Source of the DNA: Bacteriovoracales bacterium
GTDB taxonomy: Bacteria > Bdellovibrionota > Bacteriovoracia > Bacteriovoracales > Bacteriovoracaceae
Assembly: GCA_028346125.1 (NCBI GenBank)
Contig: JAOMEV010000001.1
Coordinates: forward strand, 1 to 64,000
Length of the DNA: 64,000 nucleotides
Direction: 5' to 3'
Of this stretch, positions 38,476 to 48,701 are shown piece after piece (positions within the stretch are counted from its first letter, which is position 1; every line of letters starts with the position of its first letter). Below the pieces are notes generated by a model, which saw only the letters and a list, made by a program, of their open reading frames with translations, was not told the DNA's origin and did not search any database. A program made the translations under genes and the position numbers.

Positions 38476-40998
38476 TTAAACTCCATATGAGTCACTACAT
38501 CCACGAATTTGGACATTAGGAATACGACCCTCGACTTTAAAATATTTCCCTTTTCTTTCACATGAGCAATCATCCTCACCATATAATGTCCCAATGTCTT
38601 CAGTTAAAATACTATGACCCGGGTAACTTTGAGGAAGTAAACTTAAAACCTGAATAATACCAGATTTATTTTTTGTTAAAGGCTTTAAGGTATTCTTATC
38701 ACGTATGATGATGTCTGAGAAGTTTGGTGTATGGAGGAAGCCTTTTTCACATTCGACAAAGACACTTCCAACTTGTTCTACCATACCATAAAAATTGTAT
38801 ATTTTTGAAAGGTGAAATCGTTTATTAAGATGATTTTTAAAAACATCATTTGTAACAGAAATATTCGATAGGTTTTTCCACCCACCACTATGAATTAAAA
38901 AAGAATTCTTTAAATTAACTTTCAAGTGGTGGTAGTTTTCCAAAAAGTATTTCCAAACCATATAAGTGAATCCGAAAATTAGAATAGGTTTTGTCTGGTA
39001 CCTTGAAAGCCATTTCAAAACTTTGTCCGCTTGAAGATTCATTTGATCATCTAATAAATACATATGGTCTCTTCCAAAATTGGACATTCCCAAAATTCCA
39101 GCGCCACGGGCATTGAAAGATGATTTGTTCTTGAAAACACTTTGGCTATCTATAATAAGCATTGGCAATCTTTTTTTGCCTAGGATATAGCTCATTATAT
39201 TAACTAAACCTTTTGTCTGATTCATTGAGGTGGTTTTATCTAGATAAATACGACTGAGTTCACCAGAAGTCGTACCACTAGAAGTAAGTGTTTTATAGAT
39301 TTTGCTCTCAGAAACACTAGTAAGTTCCAATTGTTTAAAAAGCTGTACTGGTAAGTATGGTACATCCTCAATAGTATCGAAACGATCCAAATTATTATAA
39401 AAAGTATGGATTATATTTTTATAATAATTGCTATTTTTGTAATGAAATTCATTTAAGTTATTCAAGCTCTCTAAAAAAAATTTAGATTTTTTATTCTTCT
39501 TGTAAGAAAAAGGTTCAGAATTAAAATGGCCTTGAATATCTTTAGAATAGGCCAAATATTTGAGCTCTTTGTAATCTATTTTTCCATTACCTAAAGTTGG
39601 AATTTGATCAATATAATAAAACTCAAAGAAATTTTTGTTAATCTTGCAAAAGTCTGAAAGAAGTTGTTGAAAATAACTATAATCGTCTATCTTCGTTTGT
39701 GTAAATATTCTTATTTTATTGTCATCACCACTAATCGCATATGTCCCTAACTCTACCAATTGGTTTTCGAGATCGTCCAGATTAATTCGAATTCCAGATA
39801 TTTTAGAAAACCTTTTTAAGCGACCAGTTATATATAAAAAGCCTTTGTTATCCAAATAACCTATATCGCCAGTTCTTAAGCTTTCTCCCTGAGTATCACA
39901 TTTTGATAGGTCTTCTCTTGAGTTCGAATACCCCATCATCACATTATCACCTTGATAGAAAATTTCTCCCTCAATACCTGGCTTTTGAATAACTCCGTTT
40001 TCATTCTTGATAAAAATTTTCCCACCAGGGATGGCCTTACCAACAGAGCCTATATTCGCAGACAATGCTTCAGCTGCTAAAATAGTAATTCTGGCAGTGG
40101 CCTCCGTTTGTCCATACATAACATACAAAAAACCGTTCTTTTTTTCTATTTGATCTAGAAATAATCTAATTTCCCGGTTTCCTAATTTTCCACCAGCTTG
40201 AGAAAATTTTTTCAAACTAATCGGAAACCTGTTATATAATTTTAGCTTGTTTATCATGTTGTAGGTGGAAGGCACTCCTGCAAATGAGCTGACTTTATAT
40301 TTAGAAATAATTTCCCAAAACTCTTTTTGGATGATTCCGGTTTTAGTAAAAACTACGGAGGCTCCAACGTTAAGATGAGTTTGAAGAACGGAAAGTCCAT
40401 ATGAATAATATAAAGGTAGGTTGATTATTGCTCTATCTATAGATTCAATTTTTAGGGCCTCAATAATAGACAAAGTATTTTTTTTAACGGCTTTTTTAGA
40501 TAGCCGTATAAGCTTTGGGTTTCCTGTCGTTCCAGATGTTGAAAGCAAAAGTTTTAGGGAGGTGTTAATTTTCGAATATTTATGACTTCCTTCAATCTTG
40601 ATCAGCTTCATTAAAATAAGCTTTTCTTCATTGATTTTGTTAGAAAAAAAACCCTTTTCCTCTAATGCTTTTTTTAAAGAAGACCCTTCGTCACTATCAG
40701 GTATCAAACAGAATTCTGGGGAATATAGGGAAACTAGATTTAAAGAACTACTCAACGTGGTATTCATGTCTAACAAAAAAACCGCATGACTCGAAAAAAA
40801 TGAGGACAAGTAACCAATAGTAGAGGCTACATCACTTTTACAAAAACAAAATATTAACTTTTTTTTTACCTTTGGGAGGTATGATTTAACAGAGTTGATT
40901 CTTCCTAATAAATCCCTATAAGTGACGAATTCCCCTGTATCACTATCTATGAGTGCCACTTTCTTATTGAATTTTCTAACAAAAGATTTCATCTTCAT
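38476..40998 (-). CDS. fusion of AMP-forming acyl ligase (N-terminal) and LuxE-like acyl-protein synthetase (C-terminal)
   Basis: N-terminal LLLSTSGTTGNPKLIRLS, YGQTEATARI, RTGDIGYLD; C-terminal LTSSGTTSGELSRIYLD, YNFYGMVEQVGSVFVECE, IRGCSDSYGV. Confidence 0.88.
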   Translation of the reverse strand: MKMKSFVRKFNKKVALIDSDTGEFVTYRDLLGRINSVKSYLPKVKKKLIFCFCKSDVASTIGYLSSFFSSHAVFLLDMNTTLSSSLNLVSLYSPEFCLIPDSDEGSSLKKALEEKGFFSNKINEEKLILMKLIKIEGSHKYSKINTSLKLLLSTSGTTGNPKLIRLSKKAVKKNTLSIIEALKIESIDRAIINLPLYYSYGLSVLQTHLNVGASVVFTKTGIIQKEFWEIISKYKVSSFAGVPSTYNMINKLKLYNRFPISLKKFSQAGGKLGNREIRLFLDQIEKKNGFLYVMYGQTEATARITILAAEALSANIGSVGKAIPGGKIFIKNENGVIQKPGIEGEIFYQGDNVMMGYSNSREDLSKCDTQGESLRTGDIGYLDNKGFLYITGRLKRFSKISGIRINLDDLENQLVELGTYAISGDDNKIRIFTQTKIDDYSYFQQLLSDFCKINKNFFEFYYIDQIPTLGNGKIDYKELKYLAYSKDIQGHFNSEPFSYKKNKKSKFFLESLNNLNEFHYKNSNYYKNIIHTFYNNLDRFDTIEDVPYLPVQLFKQLELTSVSESKIYKTLTSSGTTSGELSRIYLDKTTSMNQTKGLVNIMSYILGKKRLPMLIIDSQSVFKNKSSFNARGAGILGMSNFGRDHMYLLDDQMNLQADKVLKWLSRYQTKPILIFGFTYMVWKYFLENYHHLKVNLKNSFLIHSGGWKNLSNISVTNDVFKNHLNKRFHLSKIYNFYGMVEQVGSVFVECEKGFLHTPNFSDIIIRDKNTLKPLTKNKSGIIQVLSLLPQSYPGHSILTEDIGTLYGEDDCSCERKGKYFKVEGRIPNVQIRGCSDSYGV

Positions 40999-41012
40999 AA
41001 TAGGAAGTTAAC

Positions 41013-41249
41013 TCAAGATCTTTCATCATATTTTGAAATAATTTCAATTGATTTATGAAAACTGCTCATATCTATAATGTCTTCTGTATCAATCATAATA
41101 TCAAAATGGTCTTCAATTTTTGCTACTAAGGCCATATGTGCTACTGAATCCCATTTATCGTTTTCAGCATATAAGAGATCTTCAACATTTGTATTTTTAT
41201 CAATACCTAAAACATCAGTAAAAATTTTTTTCAACTCTTCTCGTTCCAT
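41013..41249 (-). CDS. acyl carrier protein
   Basis: 78 aa acidic; phosphopantetheine site WDSVAHMALVAKIEDHF. Confidence 0.9.
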   Translation of the reverse strand: MEREELKKIFTDVLGIDKNTNVEDLLYAENDKWDSVAHMALVAKIEDHFDIMIDTEDIIDMSSFHKSIEIISKYDERS

Positions 41250-41265
41250 AAAGTTTACTCACTAT

Positions 41266-42588
41266 TTATTGCTTAATACCTAAAAGGTCGTTCTTAGAAA
41301 GTTCATCTATTATCTGAAATAACTCTACTGCAGAAACGTTAAGTATATCCGCAATATCAACAAGGTCATTCTGCCCGTCAGCATAAGAAATGAAGTTTAT
41401 GAGGTTTTTAACTTCACACCAAATATCTTTGCCTCCAGTGCTAGTAGATGGATATAGGCCCCTTTTCCCGAGTTGAGGTTCACACAAAGTGTTAATTTTA
41501 TAGTTTTCATTTTTTTCTAAAACTCTAATTATTTTTGAGTAAATACTAAAGGCCCCTTGAAGACCCTCCTTCGTAACAACTGTTAAATCATCTAAAGACG
41601 TATGATATTCAGGGTAATCTCCATACCGCGTTCTCAAAACTGAAGAGACAGGAAGATCTACACCAGGGCTGCAATATCTTCTTTCATCACTTCCACTTTC
41701 TAAAAATGGATAGGAAACAAATGAGTCGACATGATTATTAAGAACATGGAGAGCAATTTTATCAGAAAGTTCCTTTCCGTTTCTCGATGGAATAAAAGAA
41801 AACTGCCGATTATCGCCAACACAACTTAAATTATAACCCGCAACCATTTGATTTTTTAAGTGATTCAAGTTTTTGCTCAAATAAGTAATCGAGCCTATCG
41901 TCTCGGGAATGAAAATTAAACGATAAGTATATTTTTGATTCTTTAAACTTTTTACATATTTTGCTAAAAAGGAAGTGACAGTCGGACCCGAGATCTCATT
42001 ATTTCCCATCGAAGGATGACATACATATGTTGAGAAGAAAATTTCTTTTTTAGAAGCCCCTGGAAGAATTACTTCCCCGTAAGTCAGACTTCCTGGGGCA
42101 AGCTCAGAGTCTATAACGACCTTATACTTTCCTTCTTTTAGGCTACGCCTTTGTACTTCAGAAATGCAGAATCCCCAAGCTTTTTTATAAAAAGAGGTCA
42201 CATAAGGTATGGCCTCAGGAAGATCTGGTCGACTGTAGAGATGCTTGTTTAGCTCTTCCAAATCCATTTCTGTATTTATGGGTGTGGAATAACTCATGAC
42301 ATGTAGATTATTTTTCTTAAAATCTACAATTTTTTTACCATTACTATTTAGGATGTAGGCGTCTCTTATATTCCATTCATTGGGCACTTCCCAATCAAAG
42401 ACTTTAGTTCCTGTGGGGACTTCATGTATTTTTAATTCAGGAATAAGTCCTTTTATAATTTTTAAGGTTTCTCTTACACCATTGCCTGTCAGACTTCTAC
42501 ATATGGGGAACATTTTACTGGCAAAAAGATGCATTTGACTTCCCCAATCCGGAGAAATCATGTCATTTAAGCTGTTATTTTCTTCCAT
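41266..42588 (-). CDS. DUF4910/M28-like aminopeptidase-fold protein
   Basis: FPICRSLTGNGVRETLKII, STYVCHPSMGNNEISGPTVTSFLA, YPEYHTSLDDL; likely start ATG at 42588. Confidence 0.75.
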   Translation of the reverse strand: MEENNSLNDMISPDWGSQMHLFASKMFPICRSLTGNGVRETLKIIKGLIPELKIHEVPTGTKVFDWEVPNEWNIRDAYILNSNGKKIVDFKKNNLHVMSYSTPINTEMDLEELNKHLYSRPDLPEAIPYVTSFYKKAWGFCISEVQRRSLKEGKYKVVIDSELAPGSLTYGEVILPGASKKEIFFSTYVCHPSMGNNEISGPTVTSFLAKYVKSLKNQKYTYRLIFIPETIGSITYLSKNLNHLKNQMVAGYNLSCVGDNRQFSFIPSRNGKELSDKIALHVLNNHVDSFVSYPFLESGSDERRYCSPGVDLPVSSVLRTRYGDYPEYHTSLDDLTVVTKEGLQGAFSIYSKIIRVLEKNENYKINTLCEPQLGKRGLYPSTSTGGKDIWCEVKNLINFISYADGQNDLVDIADILNVSAVELFQIIDELSKNDLLGIKQ

Positions 42589-42680
42589 ATTTTTTCCATT
42601 TAACCTCAGTCGCACAAATGATATCCTAGCAAATCTCCTTTATCAACAAAGAGTTTTTTTATGAAATATCCTTTGAAAAA

Positions 42681-43751
42681 TTGAATGGCGATAGGTTATA
42701 CTCCTTCCTGAAAAGAACTTATAACGACTCAAACGATAAAACAGCTTTGGAACAACAAAAATTCCTTAATAAAAAATTACCCCAATCGTATGAAGTTCAA
42801 AGAAACTTTGACCTACATAATATTAATAAAATTAGATTACAAAACTTTCCTTCTATTTATGATGAGCACATATACTTACCTCATATTTTAGAAGATCATA
42901 TAAATGATTCCTATCAAAACCCCTTAAACCATTCATTCCTTATATCTCAAGGAGATAAGGAGATACTACTTTGTCCTGTTTACACAGAGAGTCACCGAAT
43001 AACTCATATGGATTTCCCTGTAAAATTTTTTCAAAGCGAAGAGTTTTTATTGGATAAAAATTTGTCGCGAATTATTTCACTTGAACTCAAAAATATTCAA
43101 GTTAAGTCTGAGACGAAATTTATTCCGGTAATTCTAACACCGTCATTAACAAAGGCTTTTTTTTATAAAATAATAGGCCATGATTTATACTATCGTGCTC
43201 AAGTAGACCTCAACCTTTCATCAGAGTTATTATTTAAAAACTTAAGAAAAAGTTTCAAATCTCTAGTTAACTGGGGAAAAAGAAATATAGATATAAAAAT
43301 AATTTCATCAGAGAATATAAATCATAATTCGTTTGTTGAATTTAAAGATTTTTATGAAGGAGTCTCTGGAAAAAAAAAGGCCCAGTCAGAATGGAGTTCC
43401 ATAAAATCCCAAATTTTAAATGGAACTGCCTTTAGCGTGAATGGATATATAAAAAACAAGCTTTGTTCGGTAAGTCTTTTCTTTGTTGGAGAAAAAGAGG
43501 GATATTATGGTCTTGGTGCTTACGACAAAAAACTTACTGAAAAAAAAGTTCCCATTTCCCAATGGCCAATGTTTGCAGGAATAATTCATTTAAAAAAAAA
43601 GATGAAAAATATAGTCACTCTTGGAGTCATATATAATTCTTGTCAGGACAAAAAAGAATTGGATATTTTCCATTTTAAACTAGGATTTTGTACAGATGTT
43701 CGTCAAGAAACTGTGTCTTTGCTCAATTTTTTGGATGGCAAATTAAATTGA
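42681..43751 (+). CDS. FemAB/GNAT-like acyltransferase
   Basis: LFKNLRKSFKSLVNWGKRNIDIKII, EGYYGLGAYDKK, HLKKKMKNIVTLGVI; TTG start. Confidence 0.55.
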   Translation: MNGDRLYSFLKRTYNDSNDKTALEQQKFLNKKLPQSYEVQRNFDLHNINKIRLQNFPSIYDEHIYLPHILEDHINDSYQNPLNHSFLISQGDKEILLCPVYTESHRITHMDFPVKFFQSEEFLLDKNLSRIISLELKNIQVKSETKFIPVILTPSLTKAFFYKIIGHDLYYRAQVDLNLSSELLFKNLRKSFKSLVNWGKRNIDIKIISSENINHNSFVEFKDFYEGVSGKKKAQSEWSSIKSQILNGTAFSVNGYIKNKLCSVSLFFVGEKEGYYGLGAYDKKLTEKKVPISQWPMFAGIIHLKKKMKNIVTLGVIYNSCQDKKELDIFHFKLGFCTDVRQETVSLLNFLDGKLN

Positions 43752-44073
43752 AAAGCTTTTATTAAAATTCCAGGCATAATATTAATCGTTCTATCTGAGT
43801 AAAAAACTAACAATCCACTCTATTATTTAAACCCATAAAATGACTATTTTCAATTTTTGCTTCTTAGTGAGAAAAACAACATAATTGTTGCATTTCCATA
43901 TTGAACTGTATTTCAAAAATTGGTAATTATTGTATCCAAGTACGTTTTAAAAACACTTCTGGAAACATTAAACTCGTTTGAGTGGGCTTGAAGCTAAAAT
44001 TAGACAATTGTATTTCCCCTCGTTATAATATTTTACTGAACTTCTCGCTAAAGTTTCTTCCAAAGGAAATTAA

Positions 44074-45321
44074 ATGAAACGGAATAATTGTCGTATATCA
44101 GGTGAACCTCTAACTCTTGTTGCGGACTTTGGAAAGCTTTACTTGTCAGATTTCTATAAAGAAAAAAATATTGATCTTCCTAAAGAGCCGTTAAGACTTG
44201 GTTTGGGAAAAAAATCTGGCCTAGCGCAACTAATGGATACTGCAGATAGAGATATTCTTTACCGTCAATATTGGTACCTCTCTGGAACAAATTTGACTAT
44301 GACAAGACAATTAAAAAATATTGTAGATACTGTTCCAGACTGGATAAAACTTAAAGATGGTGACTATGTTCTTGATATAGGGGCCAATGATGGTACGCTT
44401 TTAAACCAGTATCCGAATGATATTAAATTGGTTAAAGTTGGTATTGATCCCGCCAAAAATATTGCAGAGAAAGGAAGAGAAGCTTCTGACCTACATGCCT
44501 GTGACTATTTTACCCAAGAAACTTATGATGGGCTTGCAGGGAAGAAAAAGGCCAAGGTCATTACCTCTATTGCAATGTTTTACGATCTTGACGACCCAAG
44601 TAGCTTTGTCAAAGATATTTATAACTGCTTAGATGATGATGGTATTTGGATTTCACAACTCAGCTACACACCTTTAATGCTTAAACAAAACGCTTTTGAT
44701 AATATTATTCATGAACATCTCGAATATTATACTCTTATTTCTGTAGACAAGCTTCTAAAAGAGCATGATCTAAAAATACTTAATGTTGAGCTAAATGACA
44801 CTAATGCAGGAAGTGTTCGTCTAACTGTGGCCAAAAACAATAACCCTGTTAAAGATGCTATGATTTTCAACAAAGATATAGGCCAGTTTAATTATAATTC
44901 TTTTTACAATTACGAAAAGAAATTGGGTGTAGATACAGAGGAAGCCTGGCATGGATTCCATGAGCGAATTGTGAAACTTAAAGATAAGACTATTAAACTT
45001 TTAAATGATTTAAGGGCCCAAGGAAAAAAAGTATACGGCTATGGAGCAAGTACAAAAGGGAATACGCTTCTTCAGTACTATGGAATTGATTCAAGCCTAA
45101 TCACGGCCATCGCAGAAAGACAGCCGCAAAAATATGGAACTCTCGCTCCAGGGAGTTGGATCCCTGTAATAAGCGAAAAAGAAATGAGAGAAGCAAAGCC
45201 AGATTATCTTTTTGTTCTTCCCTGGCACTTTTTCAATGAATTTTACAAAAGAGAGTCCGACTTTTTAAAAAATGGTGGTAAGTTTATTGTACCGCTTCCA
45301 GAGTTACAAATCTTTGAGTAA
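44074..45321 (+). CDS. sugar C-methyltransferase (TylC3/NovU-like, zinc-binding N-terminal domain)
   Basis: NNCRISGEPLTLVADFGK, YVLDIGANDGTLLNQYP, HEHLEYYTLISVDKLLK, YGYGASTKGNTLLQYYGID. Confidence 0.88.
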   Translation: MKRNNCRISGEPLTLVADFGKLYLSDFYKEKNIDLPKEPLRLGLGKKSGLAQLMDTADRDILYRQYWYLSGTNLTMTRQLKNIVDTVPDWIKLKDGDYVLDIGANDGTLLNQYPNDIKLVKVGIDPAKNIAEKGREASDLHACDYFTQETYDGLAGKKKAKVITSIAMFYDLDDPSSFVKDIYNCLDDDGIWISQLSYTPLMLKQNAFDNIIHEHLEYYTLISVDKLLKEHDLKILNVELNDTNAGSVRLTVAKNNNPVKDAMIFNKDIGQFNYNSFYNYEKKLGVDTEEAWHGFHERIVKLKDKTIKLLNDLRAQGKKVYGYGASTKGNTLLQYYGIDSSLITAIAERQPQKYGTLAPGSWIPVISEKEMREAKPDYLFVLPWHFFNEFYKRESDFLKNGGKFIVPLPELQIFE

Positions 45322-45342
45322 TGCATAAAAGATAGCTTTAAG

Positions 45343-46173
45343 CTAAACTTTTTTGAAGAGAAAGAGGTATTTCACTGCCCCTAAAAGGCGGGTAATGCCT
45401 TGAAAAATGTAATAGGGTATTACTTTAAACTTAAAGTTAATAAAGGCCTGAAAGGAGTAAACCAAAGGGTAGCGTACGGTTAAATGATAAAGCATGTGGA
45501 AAGATCTATTCGGATGTTTGCGGACAAACTCACCATCTCCTCGCCCATACCATAAAAATTTCTGGAAATAGGATTTAAAATTACCAAAGTGAAGTTGCTT
45601 AACAGGAGTCTTACCAACACCTACTACAAAATCGGTATTTTTTTTCAACCTATAAATAAAGTCAGTATCATCCATTTTTTCTGTTATATGACCATCAAAT
45701 CTTACTTTTTCAAAAACGTGTTTTTTGTAAATTGCAGGTGCAGTTCCAAGCATCGATCTAGACCCTGGTATATTATGAACAAGCATCCAGTACTGCTCCT
45801 CAGCAGCATTCCAATAGTTATTGTTTTTATAGGACAACAATTGAGATTGAATGATATCAAATTTATATTCTTCCATTTCTTCAATCATTTTTGGAATGTC
45901 TTTTGGTGTTATCCTATGATCTGCATCGATCATAGCAATATAGTAATTCTTTGCAGCGTCGATTCCTATTTGCCTATCTTTAGTTAAACTATTTGATGAC
46001 GATACAATTATTTTGTTTGTGTACTCTTTTGCGATCTCTACCGTTTTGTCATTTGAATTTCCATCAACGACTATAACTTCGTCTGGATTTGTCGTTAAAA
46101 TATTTTCAAGACACTCTCTAATCCTCAATTCTTCATTTTTTACACAAACAATAACTGAAAAAGTTGGAAGCAT
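45343..46173 (-). CDS. glycosyltransferase family 2
   Basis: FSVIVCVKNEELRIRECLENIL, VIVVDGNSNDKTVEIAKE, AMIDADHRI. Confidence 0.9.
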   Translation of the reverse strand: MLPTFSVIVCVKNEELRIRECLENILTTNPDEVIVVDGNSNDKTVEIAKEYTNKIIVSSSNSLTKDRQIGIDAAKNYYIAMIDADHRITPKDIPKMIEEMEEYKFDIIQSQLLSYKNNNYWNAAEEQYWMLVHNIPGSRSMLGTAPAIYKKHVFEKVRFDGHITEKMDDTDFIYRLKKNTDFVVGVGKTPVKQLHFGNFKSYFQKFLWYGRGDGEFVRKHPNRSFHMLYHLTVRYPLVYSFQAFINFKFKVIPYYIFQGITRLLGAVKYLFLFKKV

Positions 46174-47174
46174 TAAAAATCCCTTGCTTGCAAATTTTCT
46201 GATTGATAATAATCCATATACCAGTTGACGGTTTTTTCAAGACCTTCGACTAATGGTACAGATGATACAAAGCCGATCTCTTTCAACTTCGATGTATCCG
46301 GGCACCTCCTAGAGGGGCTTCCGACAACAACTTTGCTTTTTTTTATATTAAGTTCGAGTTTACATATTTTGCCAATTTCTTTAACGAGGTTGTAAATTGA
46401 AATTTCCTCTTGAGTACCAATATTAATAATTTTTGGGGAATCAGATTCAATCGTGGTGTGAATAAGTGCCTTTATAAATTCATCGATAAAGATAAAGGAT
46501 CTTGTTTCAGAACCTTCCCCTTGGATCTCTAAATTAATATTCTCACTTTCTTTTGGTCCTATCTTTTTCATTTGGAGAAAAATTTTTTTTACGATTTGAG
46601 GTATAACATGTTCAAATCCCATTTGAGGCCCATACACATTATGTGGTCTAAAAATGGTAAATTTAGCATCAGTGTTTCTAAAATAATTGATAACGATTAG
46701 CTCTCCTGCAAGTTTTCCACCACCATAGGAAAACCTTGGATTAAAAACATCAGGAACCTTCAAAGTTATCGTCTCGGGGGTAGGTACAATATCTGGTATA
46801 TTATAAGTCTCTGAGGATGAAGCAAAGGCAAACTTTTTTATTTTATTTTTTAGACACGCCTTTACTACGTTATGAGTTCCAATAACGCCAACTTCAAGAA
46901 CTTTTTCAGGTATTTTGTAGAAATTTTCTGTGCCGTTAATAGCAGCTAAATGAAAAACTATGTCTGTCCCATTTAAAGCATCCCTAACTTGTTTTGGATC
47001 CAGTATATCGCACTCAATATTCTCAATGTTTTTATGCTCAGAAACACTATCCAAAGAGCCTCTAAAGTTATTATCAAGAGCTCGAACAAAGTATCCTCGG
47101 TTGGCAAGTTCTAACGCCAGTGAGCGCCCGATAAAACCTCCGGCTCCAGTCACAGCTATGTTTTTTAAAATCAC
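46173..47174 (-). CDS. NAD-dependent epimerase/dehydratase
   Basis: IAVTGAGGFIGRSLALELANRGYFVRALDN, FSYGGGKLAGELIVINYF. Confidence 0.9.
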   Translation of the reverse strand: MILKNIAVTGAGGFIGRSLALELANRGYFVRALDNNFRGSLDSVSEHKNIENIECDILDPKQVRDALNGTDIVFHLAAINGTENFYKIPEKVLEVGVIGTHNVVKACLKNKIKKFAFASSSETYNIPDIVPTPETITLKVPDVFNPRFSYGGGKLAGELIVINYFRNTDAKFTIFRPHNVYGPQMGFEHVIPQIVKKIFLQMKKIGPKESENINLEIQGEGSETRSFIFIDEFIKALIHTTIESDSPKIINIGTQEEISIYNLVKEIGKICKLELNIKKSKVVVGSPSRRCPDTSKLKEIGFVSSVPLVEGLEKTVNWYMDYYQSENLQARDF

Positions 47175-47186
47175 CTCAAAATATCC

Positions 47187-48407
47187 TTATGTTTTAAAAA
47201 CTAGTTTATCTTTACCCGTACAATTCCATAGATCTACAAACCATACTCCTGGCATAGCTTTTTTGACAACATCTTCACCCCTAAAGCAAGAATGATTATT
47301 CGCTAGAAAGACAATTTGGGCCCCATCTAAAGAGGCCTCCAAAGACATATTTTCGTATTCTCCAATTTTATCATCTTGTAAAAAGGGGTCACAAATAGTG
47401 ATTTTAGAGGGCAACTCTCTTTCGATGTAGCGAATTAATTTAGGAACCAAACTATCGCGAGTATCATCGGTATCTGCTTTAAAAGTATAACCCAAAACAG
47501 CAATATTTTTTCTATTAAGGACAGTATGCTTTTTGAGATTTTTAACTAGATGATAAGGCATATATTCATTAACTTTCCAAGCTGAGAGCAAGAGATCTGG
47601 AGAGGAAGAATGTTCATTAATAAAGCCAAAGTCTTTTCTTAAGCAGGTTCCGGCCGTGAATCCTGGATTCGCAATTTTTTCTCTTGGGTATTGGTAGTTA
47701 CACATCTTTATAATATCAAAAATATTTTCTTCAAATTGATCTGCAATAACAGCAAAGTGGTTGGCAATAGAGAAGTGGACGTACCTAGAAGCATTGTTAA
47801 AAAGCTTCACAAGTTCGGCTCCATTATAGGAAGTATATAATAACTCCACTCTAAATTTTTTGAAGAATTCAGTACACTTTTCCTTGCTATATTCGTCATT
47901 GCTACCAATTATTTGAGGTAATCTTTTTAGCTCGTCTAAGGCATGATTTTCAGCGAGCCTTTCTGGACAAAAAGCTAAAGCTATATCTTTCCCGACGACC
48001 AAATTTGAATGAAGCTCTATATAATTTTTCAAATATAACGTTGTGCCAGGGCCGACAGTTGATCTTAAAATAATAGATTGGTCTTTTTTTAAAAATGGCA
48101 CAAGGTTTTTCAGCACATCTCGGATGGCGGAAAGGTCGGTTTCGATATGTGGAACTAAGGGAGTCCCCACTGTTATTATAATATAATCAACCTCTCTTAC
48201 TGAACTTATATTTTCTGATAATTTAATTTTTGAATTGGTAAGGAGGTCCTGACAACCAGACTCTAAAAATGGCATCTTCCCTTTTTTGAGAGATTCTAAT
48301 AATTCTAAATTATTATCTATCCCAACAACCTGGATTCCACAATCCTCCAAAAATAAAGAGAGTGGGAGACCAACTCTACCTAAACCAATAATAGCAGCTC
48401 GGAGCAT
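47187..48407 (-). CDS. UDP-glucose/GDP-mannose dehydrogenase family protein
   Basis: AAIIGLGRVGLPLSLFLED, STVGPGTT, FCPERLAENHA, TAGTCLRKDFGF, LGYTFKADTDDTRDS. Confidence 0.88.
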   Translation of the reverse strand: MLRAAIIGLGRVGLPLSLFLEDCGIQVVGIDNNLELLESLKKGKMPFLESGCQDLLTNSKIKLSENISSVREVDYIIITVGTPLVPHIETDLSAIRDVLKNLVPFLKKDQSIILRSTVGPGTTLYLKNYIELHSNLVVGKDIALAFCPERLAENHALDELKRLPQIIGSNDEYSKEKCTEFFKKFRVELLYTSYNGAELVKLFNNASRYVHFSIANHFAVIADQFEENIFDIIKMCNYQYPREKIANPGFTAGTCLRKDFGFINEHSSSPDLLLSAWKVNEYMPYHLVKNLKKHTVLNRKNIAVLGYTFKADTDDTRDSLVPKLIRYIERELPSKITICDPFLQDDKIGEYENMSLEASLDGAQIVFLANNHSCFRGEDVVKKAMPGVWFVDLWNCTGKDKLVFKT

Positions 48408-48701
48408 TTATTATTCCTCATTTATGGGATTAAATGTATGAATCAATACAAAATTCTATCTTAAATAAAAATATTTTGACAAGAAGAAGCTCCAGTTATT
48501 AAGCTATTGGACTGTATCCTAGGAAGTTTTTAAATAGAATATAGTCTTTTAGCATAATAAGCTCGTAAAAATTTTAACTCGAGTAGGCGCATAATCTTGA
48601 TTTTATTTGCTTGGAAAATATTCAATCTCTAAACTAAATTTTAAGGCCCTATGCGGATAGTATTTCTTTAGTATTAGATGAACATTTAAATAAAAACCTG
48701 T

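Noticed and set aside
45330-45352. Small palindrome TAGCTT-T-AAGCTA with T-run between convergent genes
   Set aside because: Loop is too short for a convincing terminator stem; energy calculation needed
45589-45987. 132-aa plus-strand ORF opposite the GT2 gene
   Set aside because: Antisense to motif-bearing GT2 (45343-46173); translation has no recognisable features
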